A model generated the notes under the pieces. The model ran no database searches and was not told where the DNA came from. It saw only the letters and a list, made by a program, of their open reading frames with translations. From Acidobacteriota bacterium (GTDB lineage Bacteria > Acidobacteriota > Blastocatellia > Pyrinomonadales > Pyrinomonadaceae), in NCBI GenBank assembly GCA_020200155.1, contig JAIVJG010000005.1, positions 1 through 54,270 of the forward strand: DNA of 54,270 nucleotides, given 5' to 3'. The position numbers were made by a program, and so were the translations under genes. Shown here one piece after another: positions 1 through 9,872 of the stretch (positions within the stretch are counted from its first letter, which is position 1; each line of letters starts with the position of its first letter).

Positions 1-866
1 TGACGATGGAGATGAATCCGGGCACGCTCGCGCCGCGCACTCTGCGAGAGTTCCGCGCGCTCGGAATCAACCGCGCCAGCTTCGGCGCGCAGACTTTCGA
101 CGACCACGAACTGCGCCGTCTGGGCCGCACGCACACCGCCGCCGACGCGCGCCGCACGCTCTGCGACTTGCGCGAAGCGGAATTTGAAAACGTCAGCTTC
201 GACCTCATCGCCGGCCTGCCGGAACAGATGCTTGCCTCCTGGTCGCGCAACCTCGACGAAGCTCTCGCGCTCCGCCCCGAACACCTTTCGCTTTACCTTC
301 TCGAAGTCCACGAAGGCACGCCGCTCGCAGATCAACTCAGGCGCGGAATGTGGCGCGAGCCGGACTCTGACCTCGCAGGCGAGATGTACGAACTGCTCGT
401 CGAGCGCACGGCCTCCGCAGGCTTCGAGCAGTACGAGATTTCCAACTTCTGCCTGCCGGGCCGCGAGTCGCGCCACAACACGAAATACTGGACGGGCGCG
501 CCTTACTTCGGCTTCGGCTGCTCGGCGCATTCATACGACGGCGAGGCTTTGCGCTGGTCGAACGAGCGGGACACGCGTCGCTACGTCGAGTTGATTGAGC
601 GGGGCGGAAGCGCCGTCGTCGAGAGAACCGAGTTGGACGCGCGAGAGGCAAGCGCCGAAGCTCTCTTTCTTGGCCTGCGACTCCTGCGGCGCGGCGTCAA
701 CCTCGCCAACCACCGCGCGCGTTTCCATGTGGATGTGCGCGAGGCTTACCGCGCAGACCTTTCGCGCTTCGGCGAGGCCGGTCTCATCGAACTCGAAGGC
801 GACGTGCTCAGGCTGACGCCGCACGGCGCGCTGCTCTCGAATGAAGTTTTCGCCGCGTTCGTTTGA
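1..866 (+). CDS. hemW: HemW-type radical SAM heme chaperone, 5'-truncated by window edge
   Basis: This is the C-terminal 287 residues of a HemW/coproporphyrinogen III oxidase-like protein; the reading frame is open to the left edge. The ATG at 6 is not the true start, because it falls inside the family's conserved xNPGTL segment, which lies well downstream of the radical SAM CxxxCxxC cluster. Visible hallmarks are RASFGAQTFDD, the LIAGLPEQ strand, YEISNFCLPG and the HemW signature YWTGAPYFGFGCSAHS. HemW proteins transfer heme in the cytoplasm. The iron-sulfur motif itself lies outside the window, so HemW rather than HemN is judged from the C-terminal pattern. The gene stops with TGA and is followed by threonine aldolase after about 100 bases with no visible terminator. 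Confidence 0.9.
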   Translation, partial: TMEMNPGTLAPRTLREFRALGINRASFGAQTFDDHELRRLGRTHTAADARRTLCDLREAEFENVSFDLIAGLPEQMLASWSRNLDEALALRPEHLSLYLLEVHEGTPLADQLRRGMWREPDSDLAGEMYELLVERTASAGFEQYEISNFCLPGRESRHNTKYWTGAPYFGFGCSAHSYDGEALRWSNERDTRRYVELIERGGSAVVERTELDAREASAEALFLGLRLLRRGVNLANHRARFHVDVREAYRADLSRFGEAGLIELEGDVLRLTPHGALLSNEVFAAFV

Positions 867-964
867 ACGTGAGGCTTGCTGAAGATAGCAGATTGCAAAA
901 CCGGCGACGCGATGAACGGCGTTGACCCGTCGAGCAATTGACGGGCACGCAGCCCGAAACTTTT

Positions 965-2011
965 ATGATATTGATTGACCTCCGCAGCGACACCGTGACC
1001 AGACCGACGCCCGCCATGCGCCGCGCGATGGCCGACGCAGAGGTGGGCGACGATGTGTACGGCGAAGACCCGACCGTCAACCGCTTGCAGGAGCGCGCCG
1101 CCGAATTGTTCGACAAAGAGGCCGCGCTTTTCGTCCCGACCGGCTCGATGGGCAACCAGATCGCCGTCAAACTGCACACGCGCCCCGGCATGGAAGTCGT
1201 CATAGAAGAGCGCGGCCACATTTACAACTACGAGATGGCGGCGATGTCGGCCATCTCCGGCACGCTCGCGCGCCCCGTCAAAAGCGGCGACGGCACGGGG
1301 CTACTCTCGTGGCCGGACATCGAAAGCGCGCTGCACGTGGGCGGCGCTTACTACGTCGCGCCGACCGGACTGCTGGCGCTTGAGAATTCGCACAACCTCG
1401 CGGGCGGCATCTGTCTGCCGCGTGCGCGCACCGTAGAGATTTGCGAACGCGCGCACGCGCTCAAGCTCCCCGTCCATCTCGACGGCGCACGCATCTTCAA
1501 CGCGGCTGTCGCGCTGAATGAAACGGTCGCCGCTCTCTCTCGTCCCGTTGATTCGGTGATGTTCTGCCTGTCGAAAGGATTGGGCGCGCCCGTCGGCTCA
1601 ATGCTGCTGGGCACGCGCGGCTTCATTGAGGAAGCACGCCGCTGGCGCAAACTCCTCGGCGGAGGGATGCGGCAGGTGGGCGTGCTCGCCGCCGCCGGCC
1701 TCGTCGCGCTCGCGGAGTCGCCGCCGCGCCTCCACGAAGACCACGCGCACGCGCGCCACCTCGCCGAAGGCATCGCCGAACTGCCCGGCTGCTCGATTGA
1801 CCCGGAAAGCGTGCAGACCAACATCGTCATCTTCGACACGTCGGCCACGGGGCTGATGGCGAACGAAATTTGCGCGCGACTCCAACGCGATCACGGCGTC
1901 CTCGCCTCCGGCTTCGGCAACTCGATTCGCATGGTCACGCATTATGATGTCTCGCGCGCGGGCATCGAACACGCGCTCGTCGCCTTGCGGCATGTAACCA
2001 AAGAAATGTAG
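965..2011 (+). CDS. ltaE: Low-specificity L-threonine aldolase, PLP-dependent
   Basis: The product (348 residues) should cleave L-threonine or L-allo-threonine to glycine and acetaldehyde in the cytoplasm. It opens with [12 protein letters not shown], the family's N-terminal signature, continues with [12 protein letters not shown] and carries the PLP lysine in [10 protein letters not shown] near residue 205. The open frame extends to a TTG at 938, but the ATG at 965 is chosen because the family signature begins immediately after it; no good Shine-Dalgarno is seen at either. Length is normal for the family. The stop is TAG. It sits between hemW and cmk on the same strand with short gaps, probably a loose cotranscribed run. 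Confidence 0.92.
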   Translation: MILIDLRSDTVTRPTPAMRRAMADAEVGDDVYGEDPTVNRLQERAAELFDKEAALFVPTGSMGNQIAVKLHTRPGMEVVIEERGHIYNYEMAAMSAISGTLARPVKSGDGTGLLSWPDIESALHVGGAYYVAPTGLLALENSHNLAGGICLPRARTVEICERAHALKLPVHLDGARIFNAAVALNETVAALSRPVDSVMFCLSKGLGAPVGSMLLGTRGFIEEARRWRKLLGGGMRQVGVLAAAGLVALAESPPRLHEDHAHARHLAEGIAELPGCSIDPESVQTNIVIFDTSATGLMANEICARLQRDHGVLASGFGNSIRMVTHYDVSRAGIEHALVALRHVTKEM

Positions 2012-2041
2012 GGGCAGAGCACACGCTCCTCTAATATTAAG

Positions 2042-2737
2042 ATGACACGACCATTCATCATCGCCATTGACGGGCCTTCGGGTTCCGGTAAATCAACGCT
2101 GAGCCGGCTGCTGGCGCGCGAACTGAATTTGCTCTACGTGGACACAGGCTCGATGTATCGTGCCGTCGCGCTCGCGGTCAAACGGGCGGGCGTGGATACT
2201 TCAGACGCGCAGGCCGTGGCGGAGGTCGCGCGCCGCGCCTCGATTCAACTCGAAGGCGACCCGGACTCGTTGCAGGTGCGTCTCGACGGGCGCGACGTGT
2301 CCGAAGAGATTCGCACGGAAGAGGTCACGCACACTTCATCCGTCGTCTCGACCATTCCCGAAGTGCGCCGCGAGATGGTGCGGCAGCAGAGAGAGGTCGG
2401 CACGTGCGGGCGCGGCGTCGTCCTCAACGGGCGCGACATAGGCACTGTGGTCTTCCCGGAAGCGGACGTGAAATTCTTCCTCACCGCCTTACCGGAAGAG
2501 CGCGCCCGCCGACGTTTCGAGGAAGAGCGCGTGCGGACGCAGGACATCAACTACGACGAAACCCTCGCCGACATCAACGCGCGTGACCGCCGCGACTCCA
2601 CACGCGCCGACTCGCCGCTCGCCATCGCCGAAGACGCCATCGTCATAGACACCAGCGAGCTTTCCATCGAAGACGTGTTGCGGCGCATGCTCGAAGTAAT
2701 CGGCGAGCGCCGCGCCGGGCAGGAATCCGACGACTAA
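2042..2737 (+). CDS. cmk: Cytidylate kinase
   Basis: The product (231 residues) phosphorylates CMP/dCMP with ATP. The P-loop is GPSGSGKST at residues 11-19, followed by the NMP-binding stretch YVDTGSMYRAVAL. The GRDIGTVVFPEADVKFFLTA segment and the RD-rich lid (INARDRRDSTR) are both typical of bacterial Cmk. Length matches the family. The ATG follows 30 bases after ltaE; no convincing ribosome-binding site is visible. Riboflavin synthase begins 18 bases after the TAA stop, so the two are likely co-transcribed. Confidence 0.95.
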   Translation: MTRPFIIAIDGPSGSGKSTLSRLLARELNLLYVDTGSMYRAVALAVKRAGVDTSDAQAVAEVARRASIQLEGDPDSLQVRLDGRDVSEEIRTEEVTHTSSVVSTIPEVRREMVRQQREVGTCGRGVVLNGRDIGTVVFPEADVKFFLTALPEERARRRFEEERVRTQDINYDETLADINARDRRDSTRADSPLAIAEDAIVIDTSELSIEDVLRRMLEVIGERRAGQESDD

Positions 2738-2755
2738 GGTTTCAGGCTAGAGGAA

Positions 2756-3424
2756 ATGTTTACCGGCATCATCGAAGAACTCGGACGCATTCGCTCCATC
2801 GAGAAGCGCGGCGAGGGCGTGCGCGTGACGATTGAGGCGCGCACAGTCGCGGAAGGGACGCGGGAGGGCGACTCGATTGCCGTCAACGGCGTGTGCCTGA
2901 CGGCGCTTGAAGTGAAAAAGGATTCTTTCGCGGCAGACGGCTCGCGCGAGACTTTGCAGCGTTCGACGCTTGGCGCTCTGCGCGCCGGGTCGTTCGTCAA
3001 TCTTGAGCGCGCCGTGACGCCCGCGACGAGGCTCGGCGGCCACATCGTGCAGGGACACGTGGACGCGCGCGGGCGTTATCTTTCTGCGGAAGACCACGGC
3101 GGCTCCTGGACGGTGCGCGTCGCGTACCCGCAGGAGTTGGCGCGCTATCTCGTCTTCAAAGGCTCAATCGCGGTCGAAGGCATCAGCCTGACCGTCGCCG
3201 CGCTGGCGGACGAGTATTTCGAGATCGCCGTGATTCCGAAGACGTGGGCGGTGACTAACCTCTCGCACCTAAGACCCGGCGATGCTGTGAACCTCGAAGC
3301 CGACATCATCGCCAAATACGTCGAGCGCATACTGTCCGTGGGCGGCGTGCAGGCGATGGAAGGCCGGCAGCCGGGCGCGCCGGGCATCACAAGGGAGAAG
3401 CTGGCTGAACTCGGCTACGAGTAA
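2756..3424 (+). CDS. ribE: Riboflavin synthase (alpha subunit type)
   Basis: This enzyme dismutates 6,7-dimethyl-8-ribityllumazine to riboflavin. The sequence shows the two lumazine-binding repeats: the first begins [10 protein letters not shown] with [12 protein letters not shown] and the second contains [13 protein letters not shown] and VEGISLTV. Length (222) is normal. The start has AGAGGAA directly upstream. It is followed after about 90 bases by the RibBA-type gene, making a two-gene riboflavin locus. No FMN riboswitch consensus is visible upstream of either gene, so any flavin control here is not apparent. Confidence 0.95.
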   Translation: MFTGIIEELGRIRSIEKRGEGVRVTIEARTVAEGTREGDSIAVNGVCLTALEVKKDSFAADGSRETLQRSTLGALRAGSFVNLERAVTPATRLGGHIVQGHVDARGRYLSAEDHGGSWTVRVAYPQELARYLVFKGSIAVEGISLTVAALADEYFEIAVIPKTWAVTNLSHLRPGDAVNLEADIIAKYVERILSVGGVQAMEGRQPGAPGITREKLAELGYE

Positions 3425-3515
3425 TAAAGCGAAGGGTGCAAAAAGCCTCGCTTTCAGGTAACATACCAGACGACTTCCCGATCTCTCCTGAATGTAGTTT
3501 TAAGGTAAAACCACA

Positions 3516-4682
3516 ATGCCTTTTGCTTCCATCGAAGAGGCCGCCGCAGACATACGCGAAGGCCGCATGATTATCATCGTAGACGACGAGGATCGCGAGA
3601 ACGAAGGCGATCTGGCGTGCGCGGCTGAGAAAATCACGCCGGAAATCATCAACTTCATGGCGACGCACGCGCGCGGCCTGATCTGCATGCCGCTCACCGA
3701 AGAGCGTTGCGATGAACTGCAACTGACGATGCAGGTCGCCGACAACACTTCCTATCTCGGCACGGCCTTCACCGTCTCCATCGAGGCGCGCAAGGGCGTC
3801 ACCACAGGCATCTCTGCATCCGACCGCGCGACGACCATCCTGACCGCCGTTGACCCACGCACGCGCCCGCAAGACCTCGCGCGCCCCGGCCACGTCTTCC
3901 CCTTGCGCGCCAAAGCGGGCGGCGTGCTCGTCCGCACGGGACAGACCGAGGCCGCCGTGGATATGGCGCGCATCGCCGGACTCTGCCCGGCGGGTGTCAT
4001 CTGCGAGATTATGAACGAGGACGGGACGATGGCTCGCCTGCCGCAACTCGAAGAGTTCGCGCGGCAACATAATCTGAAGATGGTCACGGTCGCAGACCTC
4101 GTGCGCTACCGTATGCGGAAAGAGGAACTCGTCCGTCGCGCCGTCGAAACCGACCTGCCGACCGTCTACGGCGGCTTTCGCGCCATCGCCTTCGAGAACG
4201 TCATCAACGGCGAGGTGCATCTCGCGATGGTCAAGGGCGACGTGCGGACGGACGCGCCCGTCCTCGTGCGCGTCCACGCCGAGAACGTGACCTGCGACAT
4301 GTTCGGCTCGCTCGTTGACGACACGGGACATCAACTCCACACCGCGCTCGAAAAAATCTCTGCGGAGGGGCGCGGCGTCGTCCTCTACCTGCGGCAGAAC
4401 CACAGCAACCTCGACCTGATTCATCAACTGCGTACCTACGCGCTGATGCAGGAGCGCGGGATCGGCAAGAGCGAGGCGTGCCTTGAGACCGGGTACGGCG
4501 CGGATCGAGACTACGGCGTCGGCGCGCAAATCCTGCACGAACTCGGCCTGCGCCGCATTCTCCTGCTCACGAACCACCCGCCGAAGGTGTCTGCGCTCGA
4601 AGGCTTCGAGTTGGAGATCGTCGGCAACGTGCCGCTGGGCAGCCCCGCGCGGGAAGGAAGTAAAGTGATAAATGCGAAATGA
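3516..4682 (+). CDS. ribBA: DHBP synthase fused to degenerate GTP cyclohydrolase II domain (RibBA/RibBX-like)
   Basis: The N-terminal half (residues 1-205) is 3,4-dihydroxy-2-butanone 4-phosphate synthase: [35 protein letters not shown] and [14 protein letters not shown] are intact. The position usually His in GHTEA reads GQTEA. The C-terminal half aligns with GTP cyclohydrolase II ([18 protein letters not shown]) but its three zinc cysteines are gone: the expected ECLTGD...RCDCG reads ENVTCD...VDDTG. The GRGIGL arginine motif reads NHSNLDL. GTP cyclohydrolase activity is therefore unlikely; such fusions are known as RibBX. The last codons and the TGA stop lie inside the left arm of an inverted repeat at 4663-4735. 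Start supported by AAGGT upstream. Confidence 0.93.
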   Translation: MPFASIEEAAADIREGRMIIIVDDEDRENEGDLACAAEKITPEIINFMATHARGLICMPLTEERCDELQLTMQVADNTSYLGTAFTVSIEARKGVTTGISASDRATTILTAVDPRTRPQDLARPGHVFPLRAKAGGVLVRTGQTEAAVDMARIAGLCPAGVICEIMNEDGTMARLPQLEEFARQHNLKMVTVADLVRYRMRKEELVRRAVETDLPTVYGGFRAIAFENVINGEVHLAMVKGDVRTDAPVLVRVHAENVTCDMFGSLVDDTGHQLHTALEKISAEGRGVVLYLRQNHSNLDLIHQLRTYALMQERGIGKSEACLETGYGADRDYGVGAQILHELGLRRILLLTNHPPKVSALEGFELEIVGNVPLGSPAREGSKVINAK

Positions 4683-4735
4683 AGAATGAGAAGCAAAGCT
4701 CTTGTCTTTCATTCATCATTTCGCATTCATCACTT
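4663..4735. repeat. Inverted repeat, 27-bp arms, containing the ribBA stop codon
   Basis: Arms at 4663-4689 and 4709-4735 match at 25 of 27 positions; the core is AATGCGAAATGA / TCATTTCGCATT. Between them are 19 bases. It would fold as a long AT-rich hairpin at the 3' end of ribBA. The stop TGA (4680-4682) is in the left arm, so the element supplied the final residues. Related GATGAATG-type palindromes end genes near 21.1 and 43.6 kb. It may act as a terminator or be a REP/MITE-like repeat. Confidence 0.7.
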
Positions 4736-4819
4736 ATCATTTCGTTAGCTCTCCCTTTTGTTCAAACCATGTAGTTCGCCGTCCACTCCCCCGGACGGCT
4801 CGTGTGTGTTAAAGCTTCT

Positions 4820-7800
4820 ATGCCTGTTGACGAACACGACGAGCACTCCAAAGCGTCATCAACGGAACCAGAGGGGGATGCCCCGGTAACGCTCAGGGAA
4901 GCGCCGGAGGCTGAGCCTGCGCCCGCGCCGCTCACGCCGAAGGGGCAGCGTGCGCGCTGGCGTCGCGTGGTTAATCGCCGCAACGCGATGTGGACTGGCC
5001 TCGTCGCGGTCGTCGCACTCGTTGCGCTGGCTCTCATCTTCTTCGTTCTTTATCGCACAGGGCAGGTTGACAGGATCATCGCGCGGCAGATCGTCAGCAC
5101 GTTCGCCGAATACAACATCCGCGCCGAGGTCGGCTCGTTCCAGACGAAGTTCGGCCCGCGCACGGCGGAGTTGCGCGACCTCAAGCTCTACGACGCGACG
5201 ACGGGCACGCAGTTGGGAAAGATTGACCGCATGCTCGCGACCATCCGCGTCGAGGATTTATGGGCGCTCAATCTACGCCGCAACGTCAACCTCGAATCGC
5301 TCGTGATTGACGGACTCGAATCGTGGGTCGTATTCGACGAGCAGGGCAACTCGAACTTTCGCAATATCACAATCCCTCCGCCCGACCCCAACAGCCGCAT
5401 ACTCTTCTCGTACTCGACCGCGACCGTCAAGCTCAACGGCGCGCTGCTCCACTTCAACGACGTGCAGCACGAATTGTCGGGCGAAGCGCGCAACCTGACG
5501 GCTACCGTCCAGCCCGACGACCCCTCTGCGCCCGCCGAGAGCCGCATGAATCGTGTTGACCTCGCGCTCTCGGACTCCACGTTCGTCTACGACGGGCGAC
5601 CCGTCAACGACATCAGCATCGAAGCGCACGCGCGCGTTAATCAAGTGCGCGCCGAAGTGAGCGAGTTGACTCTGCGCTCTCCCGTCGCGGAGGCGCATCT
5701 CGTGGGTGCGCTCGACGATTGGCGCGACATGCGCTATCACCTGCGCGCAGAGGCCGACGTTGACCTGACGCAAATCTCGGACGTGTTGCAGGGAGAGACG
5801 ACCCTGCGCGGCGCGGGGCGTTTCACGGGAACGATCACGGGCGAGGGCGACAAATACAAGGTTGAAGACGGTCATTTCACGTCCGACGCGCTCGCCGCCG
5901 ACAACGTGCGCTTGAAGGCTCTGAACGTCAACGCGACCGTGACGGGCGAGGGGAAATCCTACGAGGCGCAGGGACGCGCCATCGCAGAGCTTTTGACGGC
6001 TGGCGATTTTCAACTCAACTCCGTCCAACTCGCGGGCGGCGTGATGGGCACGGGCACGGATTTTCGTTGGGTCGGCGATCTTCGCGCGGCTGCGGCGCGC
6101 AGCGGCGCGACGAGCATCACGGGGCTGATTGCGCACGACGCCGTGGCCGAGTTACGCGAAGGCCAGCTCACGGGCAGCGCGAAGACCTTCAGCGCGAGCG
6201 GCCTCAACGCGAGCGGCGCGCAGGCGGGCGGCGTGCAGGCCAGCAATGTAAGGTTCGCGCGCGGCGAGAATGGTGCGACGCAGGTCAGCGCGTCGGGCGC
6301 GAGCGCGGGCACTGTGCGTGCGAGCGGCGCGACGATCAAGGGCGTGACGGCGAGCGGCGTGGAGGCGAAGATTAACCCGGACAATTCCGCGAGCGTCAGC
6401 GTGGATCAGTTGCGCGTCGGCGGATTAGACGCGGAGGGCGCGCACACGGGCAGTCTCAACATCGCGGGCGTGCGTTTGGCGATTTCGAGCGGCGGGCGCG
6501 TCGAGGGAACTTCCGGCGACATCAACGCGGGCACGGTCGCGCTCAAGGGTGGGGATCGCGCGGAGAGCGTCAGGCTGGCGCGGCCCGTCTTCACAATCGA
6601 GCCGGGCGGGCGCTATCGCGCGAGCGCGGACTTGAGCCTCGGCGGCGGCGTGCTCGGCCAGATGAAACTCGGCGCGGTCAGGAGCGCGGTCGTCGCGTCG
6701 AACAATCAGATACAACTCAACAATTTCGTCGCCGAAGTTTTTAACGGGCGTGCGCGCGGCAACGCCGTCATCAGCACGTCCCCGCGCGGCGGCGGCGCGT
6801 CGAGCGTGGCGGCGACGTTTGAGGGCGTGGACGCGGGCGGCCTGATCGCGACGCTGACGGGCAACGCCGTCCCGCTGACGGGCGCGGCGACGGGCACGGT
6901 TGACGTGCGTTTCCCCGGCACGAATTTCAAGGCGGCTTCCGGTCGTCTCAACGCGCAGTTCAGCGGCGAAACGGGACGCGAAGAAGGCGGGCGCACGCCC
7001 CTGACCGGCGACCTCGCGCTGACGGCTGATCGCGGCCTCTTCCAGATTGAGCGCGCCAATTTGCGGACGGGCGCGACGCAGTTGAATGCGTCGGGAAAAT
7101 TCTCTTTCAGGGAAGGCTCGAACCTGACGGTCAAGCTCGCCTCGACCGACGCCTCGGAATTGCAGCGCGTGCTCGTCTCGTCAGGACTGATTCCGGCCAC
7201 CGAAGAAAAACTGACTGACTATGGCGTCCAACTGGCCGGAAATCTCGACTTCGACGGGACGGTCACGGGAAGCCTCGACGATCCTATCGTCAACGGTCGC
7301 GTCTCGCTGGCGTCGCTGGCGCTGCGAGGTCGTGAGCTTGGCGCGTTGAGCGCGGAGATTGCCTCGAACAACTCCGAGACGCGCATCAACAACGGGCGGC
7401 TCGCCGAACCCGACGGCGGCGGCGCGCAGTTCACCGCCGTCATTCCTCGCGCGGGCGAAAATAATATCTCGTTTGACGCGACGCTCGACCGTGCGAACGC
7501 CGGAAACCTGATCGCCGCGCTTGCCGGAGCGGGCGGGCGCGTCAGCAGCATACTCAATTCGGCAAACCTATCTAATCTCGGCCCGATGTCGGGTCACATC
7601 AAAGTAGAGGGCTTCCCCTCCACTATGGGCGGCAGTGCGGATGTGAAAGTTGCCGCCGGGCGCATCGGCACGCAACCCTATGAAGAGATCGCCGCCCGCG
7701 CGACGTTCAGCGGCTCGACCATCAACATCGAGACGATTGACGCGCGACTGCCCGGCGGTCGCATCAACGCCAGCGGCACCGTCAACACCGAGTCGCAGTC

Positions 7801-9784
7801 CTTCGACCTCCGCGCGAAGGGCGACGACGTGCGTCTGGATTTGCTGACGCAACTCTTCGGCGCAGGCCCCAACCTGCCGCAACTCTCCGGCCTCGCGAAT
7901 TTCAACGCGACCGTCGCAGGCAAACTCTCCGACCCGAACAGTTACCGCGTCGAGTTGAACGCGCAGGGACGCGACGTGACCGTCAACGGGCGGCCTGCGG
8001 GCGAACTCACGCTCACGGGGCGCACGACCGCCGACCAGAAATTCAACCTCGAATTGACGACCGGCCTTCTGGGTCAGCCCGGCAAGCCGCAGGTCGTCCG
8101 CGCGCAGATTGACTTCGGCAGTGAAGACCTCGCGACGACCTTCGAGACGACGCTCACCGGCACAGACCTGACGCCGCTCTTTCAGGCTCTTCTGCCCGAC
8201 GCGAACGTCCGCGTCACGGGCCGCGCCACGGGCACGCTCAAAGCGAGCGGCAACCTGCTCGGCGAAGAGGGCTTCGACATCGGGGGCTTGAAGGGACGCG
8301 CGGAGTTCAGCGAACTGACCGTGATGATCGAAGACGTGCCGCTCACCGCCGAGAATCCGCTCGTCGTGCTCTTCTCGCCCAAAGACATCACCTTCGAGAA
8401 GACGCGCTTCACAGGGCCGGGCACGAACATCGTCTTCGGCGGCACGGCGGCATTGCGCGAAGGCGGCACGCAGAGCCTGACCGTCAACGGCGACCTGAAT
8501 CTCCGCGTGCTGAACAAAATCTCGCCGGACGTTTTCCTGTCGGGCGCGGCGCGCGTCGGCGTCGCCGTCACGGGTTCGTTCAGCGATCCGCGCATCAACG
8601 GCACGGCCTCCGTCGCCAACGCCACGTTCGCCGTCCTCGTCACAGACGAGCGGCTGACGGTGACGAACATCAACGGGCTTGTGCGCTTCGACACTAATCA
8701 GGCGCGCATCGAGTCGCTCAACGGCAATCTCGGCGGCGGGCGCGTAGAGGTGACGGGCGGCGCGCTGCTGGCGGGTCTTCGTCCCTCGCAGTTCCGCCTG
8801 AGTGTGCGCGGCAACAATGTGACCGTGCCGTTCCCGGACAAGTTCCGCACGACCGCCGACGCCGCCGTCGAAATCAGCGGCACGCTCGACTCGCAGATTA
8901 TTCGCGGCACTGCCAACGTGCGCCGCACCGAGTACACCGAAGACATTGACCTCGCCGACCTGATCGGCCAGCGGCGCGAGGCCACCATCACGGAGGGCGG
9001 CGAAAGCAACCTGTTCGGCGCGACGCAACTCGACCTCACCATTCAGGGACGCGACGCGCTCGTCGTGCGAAACAATCTGGCAGACGCCGTCGGCTCCGTC
9101 TCGCTGCGCGTCGTCGGGCCGATAGACGACCCCGTCGTGTCCGGGCGCATCACGGCGACGCGCGGCACGCTCGCCTTCCGCAACGACCGTTACGACATCC
9201 AGCGCGCCATCATTGACCTGCCGCCGCGACGCGGCGCAGACCCCGTGCTCAACATTCAGGCCGAGTCCGAGATACGCGGCTACCGCGTCGAGGTCGGCAT
9301 CACGGGGCCGCTCACGCAGCCCGTCACTTCGCTGCGCTCCGATCCTGCGCTGCCGCAGTCCGATGTCGTTTCGCTCATCACGACCGGCAATCTCTCTTCC
9401 GGCGTGCAGGGCACTTCGACGCTCGCGCAGACTGGCTTGGGAACGGCGACGAGCCTGCTGACGGACACGCTGATTAACGCGCCCGTCCGCAAGGCGACGG
9501 ACAGATTGTTCGGCCTCAACCGCTTCGAGTTCGACCCGCTCATTACGGGGCGCTCCGGTTCGAGTCCGACCGCGCGGCTGACGGTCGGGCGGCAGATCAA
9601 TCGAGACCTCGCCGTCACCTACTCGACCAACATCACTGGCGAGCCGAACCAGGTCGTCGCCGTCGAGTATCGCGTCTCCGACCGGCTCTCGTTCGTCGCG
9701 CAATACCAGCAAGGCTCGACCGACACGCTGCGAACGCAGAGTAACAATTTTAATTTTGAGCTACGGTTCAGGAAGAGATATTGA
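4820..9784 (+). CDS. tamB: TamB/DUF490-family translocation and assembly module protein
   Basis: The product (1654 residues) resembles TamB/AsmA-like proteins that span the periplasm and support outer-membrane assembly or lipid transport. It has a cytoplasmic N-terminus rich in Glu/Pro, one membrane segment at about residues 57-78, a very long beta-repeat body, and a C-terminal DUF490 domain (RGTLAFRNDRYDI, PVLNIQAESEIRGYRVEV, LPQSDVVSLITTGN). It ends in a barrel-like FELRFRKRY. A GTG at 4802 is in frame, but the ATG at 4820 gives MPVDEHDE and is preferred. Between about 6160 and 6580 the body is unusually Ala/Ser/Gly-rich with repeated ASG units. The next gene encodes a BamA/TamA-type barrel, the expected partner. 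Confidence 0.9.
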   Translation: MPVDEHDEHSKASSTEPEGDAPVTLREAPEAEPAPAPLTPKGQRARWRRVVNRRNAMWTGLVAVVALVALALIFFVLYRTGQVDRIIARQIVSTFAEYNIRAEVGSFQTKFGPRTAELRDLKLYDATTGTQLGKIDRMLATIRVEDLWALNLRRNVNLESLVIDGLESWVVFDEQGNSNFRNITIPPPDPNSRILFSYSTATVKLNGALLHFNDVQHELSGEARNLTATVQPDDPSAPAESRMNRVDLALSDSTFVYDGRPVNDISIEAHARVNQVRAEVSELTLRSPVAEAHLVGALDDWRDMRYHLRAEADVDLTQISDVLQGETTLRGAGRFTGTITGEGDKYKVEDGHFTSDALAADNVRLKALNVNATVTGEGKSYEAQGRAIAELLTAGDFQLNSVQLAGGVMGTGTDFRWVGDLRAAAARSGATSITGLIAHDAVAELREGQLTGSAKTFSASGLNASGAQAGGVQASNVRFARGENGATQVSASGASAGTVRASGATIKGVTASGVEAKINPDNSASVSVDQLRVGGLDAEGAHTGSLNIAGVRLAISSGGRVEGTSGDINAGTVALKGGDRAESVRLARPVFTIEPGGRYRASADLSLGGGVLGQMKLGAVRSAVVASNNQIQLNNFVAEVFNGRARGNAVISTSPRGGGASSVAATFEGVDAGGLIATLTGNAVPLTGAATGTVDVRFPGTNFKAASGRLNAQFSGETGREEGGRTPLTGDLALTADRGLFQIERANLRTGATQLNASGKFSFREGSNLTVKLASTDASELQRVLVSSGLIPATEEKLTDYGVQLAGNLDFDGTVTGSLDDPIVNGRVSLASLALRGRELGALSAEIASNNSETRINNGRLAEPDGGGAQFTAVIPRAGENNISFDATLDRANAGNLIAALAGAGGRVSSILNSANLSNLGPMSGHIKVEGFPSTMGGSADVKVAAGRIGTQPYEEIAARATFSGSTINIETIDARLPGGRINASGTVNTESQSFDLRAKGDDVRLDLLTQLFGAGPNLPQLSGLANFNATVAGKLSDPNSYRVELNAQGRDVTVNGRPAGELTLTGRTTADQKFNLELTTGLLGQPGKPQVVRAQIDFGSEDLATTFETTLTGTDLTPLFQALLPDANVRVTGRATGTLKASGNLLGEEGFDIGGLKGRAEFSELTVMIEDVPLTAENPLVVLFSPKDITFEKTRFTGPGTNIVFGGTAALREGGTQSLTVNGDLNLRVLNKISPDVFLSGAARVGVAVTGSFSDPRINGTASVANATFAVLVTDERLTVTNINGLVRFDTNQARIESLNGNLGGGRVEVTGGALLAGLRPSQFRLSVRGNNVTVPFPDKFRTTADAAVEISGTLDSQIIRGTANVRRTEYTEDIDLADLIGQRREATITEGGESNLFGATQLDLTIQGRDALVVRNNLADAVGSVSLRVVGPIDDPVVSGRITATRGTLAFRNDRYDIQRAIIDLPPRRGADPVLNIQAESEIRGYRVEVGITGPLTQPVTSLRSDPALPQSDVVSLITTGNLSSGVQGTSTLAQTGLGTATSLLTDTLINAPVRKATDRLFGLNRFEFDPLITGRSGSSPTARLTVGRQINRDLAVTYSTNITGEPNQVVAVEYRVSDRLSFVAQYQQGSTDTLRTQSNNFNFELRFRKRY

Positions 9785-9791
9785 AAGAGTG

Positions 9792-9849
9792 GGCAGTAGT
9801 TGATAGACAGCGTGGAGACGGAATGCTTTTCCACTGACTACTGTCTGCC
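9792..9849. repeat. Nested hairpin between tamB and the TamA-like gene
   Basis: CAGTAGT (9794-9800) pairs with ACTACTG (9837-9843), and inside it GTGGA (9812-9816) pairs with TCCAC (9830-9834). The structure occupies most of the 88-base gap. There is no T-run, so it could be an RNA stability or attenuation element instead of a terminator. Confidence 0.4.
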
Positions 9850-9872
9850 GTCAAAACTGATTGCTGAGATTC

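Noticed and set aside
3425..3515. Possible FMN riboswitch before ribBA
   Set aside because: None of the conserved RFN segments (for example GGGGCAGGGTGAAATTCCC-like) is present here or upstream of ribE.
3387..4712. 441-codon minus-strand frame over ribBA
   Set aside because: Antisense shadow; its apparent N-terminus is only the intergenic inverted repeat.
7568..9712. 714-codon open frame on the minus strand antisense to tamB
   Set aside because: Its translation is Arg/Val/Asp/Glu-rich and matches no family; long antisense frames are a side effect of GC-rich codon use. The sense strand has clear TamB motifs.
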